Assembly (NCBI GenBank): GCA_964530185.1
Contig: CAZHBB010000011.1
Location: 1-52,549 of the forward strand
Source: PWVB01 sp964530185
Lineage (GTDB): Bacteria; Chloroflexota; Anaerolineae; B4-G1; SLSP01
Reading direction: 5' to 3'
DNA: 52,549 nt
Shown here: positions 15,746-24,311 of the stretch, in pieces
How the letters are laid out: each line of letters begins with the position of its first letter
How positions within the stretch are numbered: position 1 is the first letter of the stretch
Program-made: the position numbers and the translations under genes
The notes under the pieces: model-generated
What the model saw: only the letters and a program-made list of their open reading frames with translations
The model's database searches: none
What the model was told of the DNA's origin: nothing

Positions 15746-16873
15746 CTAGGCGACCAGCGCGTCGCCAGGCTGTTTCACCCAGGCCTCTAACTCGAAGTTC
15801 ACCTTCTGAACGAAGCTGTTGGGGGGCAGCGTAGGAGCTTCTCCGTACTCGAGGTCGCTGATCCGGACTTTGACCCGAAGCCCACTTGTCTCAAGGATAA
15901 CTTCGTTTCCGGGGGTCAGGAGAAGAACCTCTCCCTTGGCATCCAGTTTCGCGCGCAGGTCGGGATCGTTATATGCGTGTTCGGTAGCCAGGTACTTGGT
16001 GACGGTTCGGATGTCACTTTTATCGAACAGCCATGCCTCAAACGCCGTGACTTTTTTGGGATCGCCGGCTCCTAAGATCTCCGAGATGCCAATGCCGCAT
16101 TCGCCCAAGAAATCGTTGTCGATCTCGATACTGAACGATGGGTCGAAGTAGTCATCCCCAAAAATGTAAGGTGTGCCAAAGGACTTCACGGGTCGTGTCT
16201 CAGCACCCACATCGTAGACTCCAACCATCGTTGCGTCAGGTGCCCCCGCTTCTGCCCGTTGCTGGGTCACTTGGGCGGATCCCTGCCTGCGGGTGAGTAA
16301 ATAGATACCCAGTCCCGCTCCCCCACTTACGATGAGGACAAGGGCAGCGATGACTGCAATCCTGAGCGCACGTGCCAGGGGTGTCATGGTCGGTGTCTCA
16401 TCTCCCGTCGCTGCTTGTTCGGCGCCAGATGGAGAAAGTAACGTCGGATCGAGATTAGAGGCTTGCTGAAGTCCGTTGAGTGCTGTGACATAATTCTGCA
16501 GGTGGAACTGCTCCGCCTCGTCCACCGCCATCTTCAGATCCTTCTGCAGCATCGTCTCGTCTGCAAGCCAGGGGATGTGCTTTGACTTAGGCAGGTCAAG
16601 GCCCAACCTGGTCTGTAGGAGCGATTTGTCCCCTGTGCGGTAGAATTCCTCCGCTGAAAACGCCAGGTAGGCTGCGCGGTAGTCAGCCCGCAGGTGACCG
16701 GGGGTCGCGTCGGTCCACTCGATTGGGAACAGGCCCCAGCCCAGCGCGAACCATCCGATCAGGACACCTATCAGAAAAACTATGAGGAGTTTGTACTTGT
16801 CCCAGACAGGTTGGAATTTGACCATGACTTGGGCAAAGAGTGTGAATGCCTTGGCTAGCAATGTGTCAAACAT
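15746..16873 (-). CDS. Predicted membrane protein, unknown function
   Basis: 375 aa with two hydrophobic segments: about residues 28-50 (LLIVFLIGVLIGWFALGWGLF) and 168-192 (ALRIAVIAALVLIVSGGAGLGIYLL). Between them lies a ~115-residue helical region, so the topology is probably N-in, loop out, C-in or the reverse. The C-terminal ~180 residues are mixed beta and acidic (FGDDYFDPSFSIEIDNDFLGECGIGI) and end in strands with VRISDLEYGEAP. I do not recognise the family. GGGAGGC at 16881-16887 serves as Shine-Dalgarno for the ATG at 16873. It lies between two envelope genes and is convergent with the VanW gene. Confidence 0.72.
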   Translation of the reverse strand: MFDTLLAKAFTLFAQVMVKFQPVWDKYKLLIVFLIGVLIGWFALGWGLFPIEWTDATPGHLRADYRAAYLAFSAEEFYRTGDKSLLQTRLGLDLPKSKHIPWLADETMLQKDLKMAVDEAEQFHLQNYVTALNGLQQASNLDPTLLSPSGAEQAATGDETPTMTPLARALRIAVIAALVLIVSGGAGLGIYLLTRRQGSAQVTQQRAEAGAPDATMVGVYDVGAETRPVKSFGTPYIFGDDYFDPSFSIEIDNDFLGECGIGISEILGAGDPKKVTAFEAWLFDKSDIRTVTKYLATEHAYNDPDLRAKLDAKGEVLLLTPGNEVILETSGLRVKVRISDLEYGEAPTLPPNSFVQKVNFELEAWVKQPGDALVA

Positions 16874-17069
16874 CGGTATGCCTCCCGATTCAGACGAGTG
16901 AGGTGTCCTACTTCGCTATAGTACATCCATTCAAAACTAGGGTACCATAGATTGTAGGGGTTTGCAAGTTTCTCCTGCAGGCAGTTGTGTTTCAGAAAGG
17001 CGACTGAAGTGTTGCAGCGTGATTGATAACTCAGGGGGAGGAGCACGTCTGTACCTATGCGCAATTACC

Positions 17070-17097
17070 TTGACCCAGGCCCCGGGCTCGCTATAAT
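17070..17097 (+). promoter_or_regulatory. Leaderless-type promoter of the O-antigen ligase-like gene
   Basis: TTGACC (17070-17075), 16 bases, TATAAT (17092-17097). The ATG at 17106 follows after eight bases, so the mRNA should begin at or next to the start codon. There is no Shine-Dalgarno. Confidence 0.75.
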
Positions 17098-17105
17098 CGT
17101 TGCGC

Positions 17106-18611
17106 ATGGTTGAGTGGCGTTCTCTGGTGCATGACGCGATCGAGGGGAGTCTGTTGCGTGTGGTTGTTTACACACGCCGACGTTGGCTGCTCCCATTTTT
17201 GTTGGTGTGTGGACTCGTCCTTGCTGGTGTTGCGGGGGGATGGCTCATCGGGGAGGCTGGCCCTCTGGCGCTGGGAGTGCTGGTGGTCGGGCTGGTCTAT
17301 GTCGCCTGGGCGTTGTACGATCTCGATTTCGCCTATCTGGGTGTGATTGCAGTTATCACCCTGTTACCTTTCGGCTCACTTCCATTCAAGATAGGGTTCA
17401 CGCCTACCTTCCTGGATCTCGCGCTGGGCATGCTGTTCGTGGCCTGGCTGTTGCCCTTAGCCGTTAAGGAGCAACCACAGTTCATTGGCACATCAGTCGG
17501 CGCGGCTGTGCTGGCCTTCCTCTTATTGGCGCTTGTAGCCTTCGTCATGGGACTTTCCCATGGCGCTCTAACTACCTATCTGATACGCCACTTTGCGGAG
17601 ATCGTGCTTAGTGTCCTTCTCTTCTACTTGGTGGTGAACACAGTGCGTGATGTCCAACGGCTGCGACGGCTGATGCGCATGTTCATTCTGTTTGCTTCAC
17701 TAGCGGCACTGTTGGGGATCGTGCTTTATGTCATGCCCGAAATGCTGACGATTCGGATTCTCTCAGCCCTTGGCCGATTCGGTTATCCAACGGGTCCTGG
17801 CGTTATCTGGCACATTCGAGACGATCCTTCCTTGATGAAACGCGCCACGGGTACGTCGGTCCATCCCAACGTGTTGGGCAGCCTGTTGAACCTTGGACTG
17901 GTCATGTTGGTACCTCAGCTGTTAGCCAAGCGACCTTTGGTCCCACGATTCCTGGGCGTTGCACTTGTCGTTGTGCTGGGCAGTGGGCTGGTATTGACGA
18001 TTTCACGCAGTGCTATGCTTGGTGCCGCGCTGGCCATTGGAGTGGTTACAGCTCTCCGCTATCCGAAGTTTCTGCCAGTGTTGCTGGCGTTGCTGATCAT
18101 TCTGGCCCTGATGCCCTGGTCCCAGGGTCTCGTTCAGCACTTTGTCGAAGGGTTCAAAGCACAGGATCTCTCTACAAAGATGCGGCTGGGTGAGTACAAG
18201 GACACACTTACCTTGATCCGACGTTACCCGGTTTTCGGTGTTGGCTTCTCCGGAGCCCCGGATATTGATATCTACGTCGCTGTGGCAAGCCTCTATCTCA
18301 TCATTGCTGCCCAGGTGGGGCTGGTGGGGTTGGCTGCTTTTTTGGTGGTGATGGCGTTAGTGTTGTGGCGCTTCTGGATCTATCGAAGCGCCGCCGAGGC
18401 GACTGGTGACCTGGAGCCCCTCTGGTATGGCTTGCATGCTGGGGTGATTAGCGCGTTGATCAGTGGTACGTTCGACCACTTCTTCTTCAGTCTGGATTTC
18501 CATCACTCGGTCACTCTGTTTTGGTTGCTGATTGGCCTGGCGACCGCTGCTACAGAACTGGTTCGAGAGCGCACGGCCACGCCTCCTCCTGATCGCTCTT
18601 CGTTAGACTGA
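17106..18611 (+). CDS. O-antigen ligase / Wzy-type polymerase family membrane protein
   Basis: 501 aa with about ten to twelve hydrophobic helices. The family hallmarks are the TGTSVHPNVLGSLLNLGL segment, TISRSAMLGAALAIGV, and a periplasmic loop with GVGFSGAPD followed by YLIIAAQVGLVGLAAF, as in the Wzy_C/WaaL superfamily that transfers or polymerises undecaprenyl-linked glycans on the outer membrane face. A TTG at 17100 is in frame, but ATG 17106 matches the promoter position. Along with the glycosyltransferases and LCP proteins upstream it suggests surface polysaccharide assembly. Ligase and polymerase cannot be separated from sequence alone. Confidence 0.85.
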   Translation: MVEWRSLVHDAIEGSLLRVVVYTRRRWLLPFLLVCGLVLAGVAGGWLIGEAGPLALGVLVVGLVYVAWALYDLDFAYLGVIAVITLLPFGSLPFKIGFTPTFLDLALGMLFVAWLLPLAVKEQPQFIGTSVGAAVLAFLLLALVAFVMGLSHGALTTYLIRHFAEIVLSVLLFYLVVNTVRDVQRLRRLMRMFILFASLAALLGIVLYVMPEMLTIRILSALGRFGYPTGPGVIWHIRDDPSLMKRATGTSVHPNVLGSLLNLGLVMLVPQLLAKRPLVPRFLGVALVVVLGSGLVLTISRSAMLGAALAIGVVTALRYPKFLPVLLALLIILALMPWSQGLVQHFVEGFKAQDLSTKMRLGEYKDTLTLIRRYPVFGVGFSGAPDIDIYVAVASLYLIIAAQVGLVGLAAFLVVMALVLWRFWIYRSAAEATGDLEPLWYGLHAGVISALISGTFDHFFFSLDFHHSVTLFWLLIGLATAATELVRERTATPPPDRSSLD

Positions 18612-18728
18612 GAGTGTTGGTCCCTTATTTCCAGTGGAAGGGGGCTGAGGCTGGGGAGTTCAGCGGTGCCTCCTACGGTGGGGGACATTGTGTTGGGAGA
18701 ATTCTGAGCGACTCATCGGAAGTTTCTC

Positions 18729-18756
18729 TTGTGTGATGTTTCGCTTCAGGTATACT
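18729..18756 (+). promoter_or_regulatory. Promoter of dnaN
   Basis: TTGTGT (18729-18734), 16 bases, TATACT (18751-18756), giving a leader of about 36 bases that ends in the AGGAGG Shine-Dalgarno (18787-18792). Confidence 0.6.
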
Positions 18757-18798
18757 AAATATTGACGAAGGAAACTTCAGCGACTCAGGAGGCCCTCA

Positions 18799-19917
18799 AT
18801 GAGACTCTCTTGTCTTCAGGAGAATCTGGCACGTGGATTGGGCATCGTTGGGCGGGCGGTGCCGTCGCGTACGACCATGCCTATTTTAGGGAACGTGTTG
18901 CTGGCAACTGATCACGGTCAGCTTAAGTTGGCGGCGACAAACATGGAATTGAGTATCGTTCATCGAGTGGGCGCTCGCGTCGAGACTGAGGGGGAGATCA
19001 CTGTACCCGCCCGGAACTTCATTGATCTGGTCAATTCCCTGCCACCCGATCAGGTCGATCTGGCGCTGGATCAGGAGACGTTGACCCTGAATTTGTCGTG
19101 TGGCCTGGTGACTGCCAGCTTTCGGGGTATCGCAGCAGACGAGTTCCCGTTGGTTCCCGAGCCGGAGGAGGACAACGGTGTTCAACTTGCCGCGGAGGAG
19201 CTCAACAAGGCTTTGGGGCAGGTGACCTTTGCGGCCTCCACTGACGAGAGTCATCCCGTGCTCACTGGGGTCCTGGCGGAGTTTCATGGTGAGTCGTTGA
19301 CGCTGGCTGCTGCGGATGGGTTCCGCCTCTCGTTGCGCGAGGTTCCTCTATTGGCTCCCGTGTCTGTGGACTTCAGTGTAATCATTCCTGCGCGCGCACT
19401 TACGGAGCTGATGCGCATTACTGCGGGCCTTGAAGAACCAGTCCAGGTGTCGACCACCTTGCCTCACAACCAGATCCTTTTCCAGATGCCCAACACCGTG
19501 CTGAACTCACAGCTCATTGATGGCTCTTATCCTGACGTGCGGCGGATCATTCCCCAATCCTTTAAGACAAAGGTTGTCGTGGGACGTGAGGAGATCCTGC
19601 AGGCATGCAAGCGTGCTGCCATTTTCGCTCGCGATGTTGCTAACATCGTGACGCTCACGGCCCATCCTGGGGAACTTGTCGTTGCTGCCGATTCGGCTGA
19701 ATCCGGGCAAGGGGCGACGAGACTAATCGCCAACGTTGAGGGAGATGAGCTGGAGATTGCATTCAACGTGCGTTTCCTCATTGATGTATTCTCTGCGCTT
19801 GATACTCCACAGGTGGCCCTTGAGTTGAATTCCCCCAAGAATCCGGGTGTCGTGCGGGCTGTGGGAGACCCCGCGTTTACGCATGTCGTGATGCCCATGT
19901 ATTTGGGACATCGATGA
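18799..19917 (+). CDS. dnaN: DNA polymerase III beta subunit (sliding clamp)
   Basis: The ring-shaped processivity clamp of the replicative polymerase. 372 aa, the usual length, with three repeated clamp domains. Characteristic segments are RAVPSRTTMPILGNVLL in domain 1, DESHPVLTGVLAEF in domain 2, IDGSYPDVRRIIP at the domain 2/3 border, and the C-terminal VVMPMYL, which stands in for the usual VMPMRL. AGGAGG lies six bases before the ATG. dnaA is not next to it; the neighbours are the O-antigen ligase-like gene and a Lon-type protease. Confidence 0.96.
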   Translation: MRLSCLQENLARGLGIVGRAVPSRTTMPILGNVLLATDHGQLKLAATNMELSIVHRVGARVETEGEITVPARNFIDLVNSLPPDQVDLALDQETLTLNLSCGLVTASFRGIAADEFPLVPEPEEDNGVQLAAEELNKALGQVTFAASTDESHPVLTGVLAEFHGESLTLAAADGFRLSLREVPLLAPVSVDFSVIIPARALTELMRITAGLEEPVQVSTTLPHNQILFQMPNTVLNSQLIDGSYPDVRRIIPQSFKTKVVVGREEILQACKRAAIFARDVANIVTLTAHPGELVVAADSAESGQGATRLIANVEGDELEIAFNVRFLIDVFSALDTPQVALELNSPKNPGVVRAVGDPAFTHVVMPMYLGHR

Positions 19918-19989
19918 GGTATGGCTCCTGAGGTTGATGTTTCGGGGGGCTGTGGATGGTAAAGCTCTGAACTTGAGAGGATGAGCGCT

Positions 19990-20018
19990 GGAGGCAAGAC
20001 CTTGCCTCCAGTTTTCTT
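19990..20018 (+). terminator. Rho-independent terminator after dnaN
   Basis: GGAGGCAAG (19990-19998) and CTTGCCTCC (20001-20009) form a strong stem, followed by AGTTTTCTT. It should end dnaN transcription shortly before the Lon-type gene. Confidence 0.75.
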
Positions 20019-20033
20019 CATGCCGGTTGGGAG

Positions 20034-22463
20034 ATGTCAGTGGGCGTGACTGATTTTGAGACATTGCAGTTGGCACCTGAGTTACTGCGGCGCGTGTGTG
20101 ATCCTGAGACTCTAGTTGAGTCGGATTCCGGTGGGAAGGCCCCAGAAGCCTGCGGCATTGTTGGGCAAGATCGTGCTGTGGAGGCGGTCCGCTTTGGGTT
20201 GGGAATGCGCAGCCCTGGCTTCAACATCTTCGTGACTGGGCCGACTGGTTCCGGACGACGGACCATCATCAGACGATTGGTCGAGGAACGGGCCAAGGCG
20301 GAGCCGGTGCCCGATGACTGGTTGTATGTACTGAGCTTCTCGGATCCTGGTCAGCCTAAGGCCTTGCGCTTGCCAGCCGGTCGGGGACGACAGTTCCGGG
20401 CTCATATGGATCGCTTCAGTACGGTGTTGCCGGAGAGACTCTCGCAGGCGTTTGATACCGATCGATACGCCCAGGCCCGCGAAAAACTCGAGCAGCAATA
20501 TCGGACGCTGGAGCGGGAATCCCTGGCAGCGGTTGAGTACGCGGCGCAATCACGGGATTGCGCTCTGGTGCGTGCTCCAACTGGTCTATACATCGCGCCT
20601 GTGCGAAACGGTGAGTTGTTGTCCCCCGAGGCTATCAGCCAGCTCAGTCCTGGTGAACGGGCTCGAATCCAGCAAGCCCTGGATGAGCTCGAGGACATGC
20701 TTGACGATGCGCTGCGACGCCTGCGGGATCACGAGCGGCGTCTGCAATCTGATATTGACAATCTGGATCGCGAAGTGGCCGATACTGCGTTGACGCCCTT
20801 GCTGGACGAACTCCGGACCAGCTATGCTGATCAACCTGCTGTCCTGACCTATCTGGAGGAGTTGAGACAGGATGTCCTGGAGCACGTGAGCTGGTTCCAG
20901 TCCTCTGATGGAAAACCTCGCGAGATCGAGGGAACCTCTCTGCTGGAAGTCCCCACGAGCAAGCGGTATCGGGCAAATCTCCTCGTTGACAACAGTTCTC
21001 TTGAGGGAGCTCCTGTGGTCATTGTGGATCGCCCAACGCTCGATCGGATGTTTGGGGCAGTGGAGTATGACGTCCGTTACGGTGTCAGTGTGACAGACCA
21101 TACGCTGATCCGTGCCGGCGCACTCCATCAGGCCAACGGTGGATACCTCATTGTGGATGCTATCGCATTGCTTTCGCACTATGATGTTTGGGTCGGTCTC
21201 AGGCAGGCTCTGGCCCGGTCCGCTTTGCAGATCGAGACCTATGATGGACAGCGTCTGGTGCGCACAGTGACCCCGCATCCTGAGGCAATTCCACTTGATG
21301 TGAAGGTGATCCTGATCGGATCCGCTGAGGCGCTCTACGTGCTCTACAGATTGGATCCCGACTTTGGAAAGTACTTCAAGGTGCAGGTAGACTTCCACAC
21401 GGAAATGGACCGCACGCTGGAGACAGAACGGGCTTATCGGCGGTTTATCGATGCCCTAACCTCGCGTGAAAATCTTCTTCCTTTTACCCCCGCGGCTGCG
21501 GCCAGAGTTGTGGAATACGGAGCTCGGTTGGTAGAGCATCAAGACCGGCTGAGCGCCCAGTTCGGCCAGATCGCCGACCTCGTGCGAGAAGCTAGCTATT
21601 GGGCAGTAGAGGCCGGCCATACGGAGGTCTGCCGCGAGGATGTCGTGACGGCACTTCATCGGCAGCGTCGTCGGGTCGGGCTGCTGGAAGAGCTATCATT
21701 GCGGGCCATTCTGGAGGATCGCCTGATTGTCGTCACTGAAGGCGTGGTCGTAGGGCAGGTGAATGCCCTGACCGTCGTGAGTTATGGCAATCTGACGTAC
21801 GGACAACCCACTCGAGTAACTGCCAGGGCTTATGTGGGACGGGGAAGCGTGGTCGATATTCAGCGTGAAATTGACCTGGGGGGGCCCATCCATAGTAAAG
21901 GGGTCCTCACGCTTGCGGGATATTTTGGGGGCCAATATGGCACGTCAGGCCCACTCTCGATGGAAGCCAGTCTGAGCTTTGAACAGCTCTACGATGACAT
22001 CGAGGGCGACAGTGCTTCCTGTGCCGAACTTTATGCTCTGATCTCAGCAGTGGGAGAGATCCCGTTGCGGCAGGATCTAGCGGTCACAGGTGCCGTGGAT
22101 CAGTATGGACACGTTATGGCGATCGGCGGCGTCAATGAAAAAATCGAAGGGTTCTTTGAGGTATGCAAGGCTCGTGGTCTCTCTGGTACACAAGGTGTGA
22201 TCATCCCCAAGGCTAATGTGAGGAGCTTGATGTTAGACGATGCAGTCATTGACGCCGTGCGTAGTGGGATGTTTCACATCTACGCGGTCTCCTCGGTGGA
22301 CGAAGGACTCGCTTTGCTTACGGGTCTACCAGTAGGTGCTCGCGATCATAACGGACAGTTCCCGGCAGACTCGGTTCATGGACGGGTTGCCCGTCGTCTG
22401 AAAGCGTTTGCCGAGTCCGACCGTGCAGGCGAGGTGGATGAGGAAGAGCGGAGGGCGCGGTGA
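20034..22463 (+). CDS. Lon-family protease with divergent AAA module (AAA_32 + Lon_C)
   Basis: 809-aa Lon-type serine protease of the YcbZ-like group. The N-terminal AAA-like domain has GPTGSGRRT (69-77) where Walker A would be GxxGxGKT, and GGYLIVDA where Walker B would end in DE; this divergence is seen across the family. A helical arginine- and glutamate-rich insert covers about 130-290. The C-terminal protease domain has the Ser-Lys dyad Ser660 (EGDSASCAE) and Lys703 (GGVNEKIEG), 43 residues apart exactly as in E. coli Lon (679/722). It should degrade damaged or specific cytosolic proteins. Start: ATG 20034 directly abuts GGGAG; GTG 20040 is an alternative with better spacing. Confidence 0.9.
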   Translation: MSVGVTDFETLQLAPELLRRVCDPETLVESDSGGKAPEACGIVGQDRAVEAVRFGLGMRSPGFNIFVTGPTGSGRRTIIRRLVEERAKAEPVPDDWLYVLSFSDPGQPKALRLPAGRGRQFRAHMDRFSTVLPERLSQAFDTDRYAQAREKLEQQYRTLERESLAAVEYAAQSRDCALVRAPTGLYIAPVRNGELLSPEAISQLSPGERARIQQALDELEDMLDDALRRLRDHERRLQSDIDNLDREVADTALTPLLDELRTSYADQPAVLTYLEELRQDVLEHVSWFQSSDGKPREIEGTSLLEVPTSKRYRANLLVDNSSLEGAPVVIVDRPTLDRMFGAVEYDVRYGVSVTDHTLIRAGALHQANGGYLIVDAIALLSHYDVWVGLRQALARSALQIETYDGQRLVRTVTPHPEAIPLDVKVILIGSAEALYVLYRLDPDFGKYFKVQVDFHTEMDRTLETERAYRRFIDALTSRENLLPFTPAAAARVVEYGARLVEHQDRLSAQFGQIADLVREASYWAVEAGHTEVCREDVVTALHRQRRRVGLLEELSLRAILEDRLIVVTEGVVVGQVNALTVVSYGNLTYGQPTRVTARAYVGRGSVVDIQREIDLGGPIHSKGVLTLAGYFGGQYGTSGPLSMEASLSFEQLYDDIEGDSASCAELYALISAVGEIPLRQDLAVTGAVDQYGHVMAIGGVNEKIEGFFEVCKARGLSGTQGVIIPKANVRSLMLDDAVIDAVRSGMFHIYAVSSVDEGLALLTGLPVGARDHNGQFPADSVHGRVARRLKAFAESDRAGEVDEEERRAR

Positions 22464-23725
22464 CCAATCTGTTGAGCAATGCTGGTTTTGAGGGGGGCTG
22501 GTGGCGTAGGACTCATACCGGTCAGGAGTTCGGAGAGATCTTCGTGCCGGAGGGTTGGGTCGCCTTCTGGCGCGAGGGAGGGCCCGTCCCTCACGATCCT
22601 CAGAACACCGTTGGGTACGGTCGCCCGGAGATCCATGTCATCGACAAGGAACCTCCGTTCCTTGACCCTCCTCGGGTGAGGACTGGTAGACGAGCGGTGA
22701 AGTGTTTCACGTTTTATCGCATCCATGATGCGGGTCTGTACCAGCAAGTGGATGGGATCGAGCCAGGCAGCCGGGTGCGGGCGACGGGTTGGGCTCATGC
22801 CTGGTCGAGCACGCATGACGATCCTCACGAGAGCGATGGGGCTGGACGACAGGCCTTCTACCGGTTGGCTTCAGAGTGCGCTGACCCGACGGCGATCTGC
22901 AATTTCACGTTCTCTGTGGGCATTGATCCCTGGGGAGGTAACGACCCGTGGGGTGAACGTGTGATCTGGGGAGAAGGTGCTCACATCTACAATGCCTTCG
23001 CGCAGGTTCCACCTGTGGAGACGGTTGCCCATGCTTCCACCGTCACGGTGTTTATCCGTAGTCGTGTGCTATGGCCCTTTAAACACTGTGATGCTTACTT
23101 CGATGATATGCGGCTAGAGGTAGTGGCCGAACCCTGGGAACCTCTTGCAGTTGCGATCGAACCTCAGAAGGTTGTGGTTGGACAGCCTTTTGAGATCCGT
23201 GCATCCGGAGGATCTGGCCCCTATGATCTGATGATCAAGCTGGTGGATGATCGTATCTTTACCAAACCTCCCGAAGTGCGTGGCGACACGGTGATCCTAC
23301 GGGCCGTGGCGGTGGAACCAGGCACTTACCAAGGCGTGATAGCTGCGACGAGAACGAACCTGCCTTTTGCTGTTGAGGTGGCACCATTACCGACGGAGGA
23401 GCCTTCTCCCCCGGCGTCTGACGACTTCATTCCACCGCGAGAGCCCTACGTGCGGACGTATCTGCTCTTGCCTCCGGATGCTGACGATGCGTGGATGGCA
23501 GCCGTGCAACAGAGCGGGGTCTGGGGCCGCTATCGCTGGACTGTGGGAGGAAGTGCCGATGACGCGGGCATCGGACCCAAAAAACGGCGGGTGATAGCCG
23601 TTAACCCCGAGCGCTGGGGGAGCGATCTCAGGGCCTTCTTTGCCCGTTACTACCCGGGTGTTGAGTATTATCCGGTGCGAGCTGCTACGCCGGCCGAGTT
23701 GCTCAGGTTGTTGCGTCAGCGCTAG
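22460..23725 (+). CDS. Unknown protein with a carbohydrate-binding-like N-terminal domain
   Basis: 421 aa starting at GTG 22460, overlapping the protease stop by four bases (GTGA), with GGAGGG upstream, so it is translationally coupled. There is no signal peptide. It opens with NLLSNAGFEGGWW, the typical start of CBM_4/9-like beta-sandwich modules; the sandwich seems to run to about residue 225 (YFDDMRLEVV). A second, Ig-like stretch (230-310) is followed by a Pro-rich linker (PLPTEEPSPPASDDF) and a C-terminal ~90-residue domain with Arg/Lys-rich GPKKRRVIAVNPERW. No catalytic motif is visible. It is rich in Trp and acidic residues, fitting ligand binding. Family not recognised. Confidence 0.75.
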   Translation: MTNLLSNAGFEGGWWRRTHTGQEFGEIFVPEGWVAFWREGGPVPHDPQNTVGYGRPEIHVIDKEPPFLDPPRVRTGRRAVKCFTFYRIHDAGLYQQVDGIEPGSRVRATGWAHAWSSTHDDPHESDGAGRQAFYRLASECADPTAICNFTFSVGIDPWGGNDPWGERVIWGEGAHIYNAFAQVPPVETVAHASTVTVFIRSRVLWPFKHCDAYFDDMRLEVVAEPWEPLAVAIEPQKVVVGQPFEIRASGGSGPYDLMIKLVDDRIFTKPPEVRGDTVILRAVAVEPGTYQGVIAATRTNLPFAVEVAPLPTEEPSPPASDDFIPPREPYVRTYLLLPPDADDAWMAAVQQSGVWGRYRWTVGGSADDAGIGPKKRRVIAVNPERWGSDLRAFFARYYPGVEYYPVRAATPAELLRLLRQR

Positions 23726-23743
23726 GAGCTTTGTGCCGCTGTT

Positions 23744-24172
23744 TCAGAAAGAGGACTTGAGCTCAACGCCTTTGAGTGTGTAGTAGAAAGCCAGCGATTG
23801 CGTCATGCCCTGTTTGACGCGACGGTTGACCTGCTCCATGACATCCACAAAGACCAGGCCATCGCTCCCTTTGGGGCAGACCACACCCAGTTTGGGACGA
23901 CCTCCCATAGACTCTACGGCCCACTGTCCTCCATAGCGTCGTCGGAACGTCTCACCCAGGAACGCTCCCCACAAGGCACGAACTGCGGGTGAAGGGGCAG
24001 GGAACCGGCGAAGGTGACGCTCGATCCACTCATCCAGGAGCTGGAGACCCGTGGCGTCGAAAGAGACCTCCATGCCCGCATACTGCGACAGCGTAGACCG
24101 AGCCTGGGCGGCGAGTTCCCCCATCTTTTCCGTGCGCTTGGGTGGTAGAAGTTGAACCGTCTGCCTGGACAT
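23744..24172 (-). CDS. Conserved-looking small protein, unknown function
   Basis: 142 aa, soluble, probably alpha/beta. LQLLDEWIERHLRRF is followed by LWGAFLGETFRRRYGGQW and then PKGSDGLVFVDVMEQVNRRVKQG, an order that recalls small DUF3806-like proteins, though I cannot confirm this. GGAGGTTTC immediately precedes the ATG at 24172. It is transcribed divergently from the MBL-like gene and converges on the gene before it. Confidence 0.7.
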   Translation of the reverse strand: MSRQTVQLLPPKRTEKMGELAAQARSTLSQYAGMEVSFDATGLQLLDEWIERHLRRFPAPSPAVRALWGAFLGETFRRRYGGQWAVESMGGRPKLGVVCPKGSDGLVFVDVMEQVNRRVKQGMTQSLAFYYTLKGVELKSSF

Positions 24173-24192
24173 GAAACCTCCGAATGTCCCAC

Positions 24193-24198
24193 ATTATA
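24193..24198 (-). promoter_or_regulatory. Probable -10 box for the 23744-24172 gene
   Basis: TATAAT on the minus strand (24198-24193), about 20 bases before ATG 24172. No convincing -35 was found. Confidence 0.4.
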
Positions 24199-24268
24199 TA
24201 CAGTTTTGGCATGGACGCCCAGAGATCCCTCGCGTTGTGATCGGTTGCCTCGCAGTGCGCCCTGTTGC

Positions 24269-24277
24269 TGATATAAT
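24269..24277 (+). promoter_or_regulatory. Extended -10 promoter of the MBL-like gene
   Basis: TGATATAAT with TATAAT at 24272-24277. The leader of about 28 bases contains AAGGTGG at 24301-24307, five bases before ATG 24312. Confidence 0.55.
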
Positions 24278-24311
24278 TCATCATATCATCACTTTGTCCC
24301 AAGGTGGATCG

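Noticed and set aside
18612..18798. Replication origin next to dnaN
   Set aside because: No DnaA boxes and no dnaA gene beside it.
20034..22463. Inactive Lon because of the altered Walker A and B
   Set aside because: These changes are characteristic of this Lon subgroup and the Ser660/Lys703 dyad keeps the exact 43-residue spacing.
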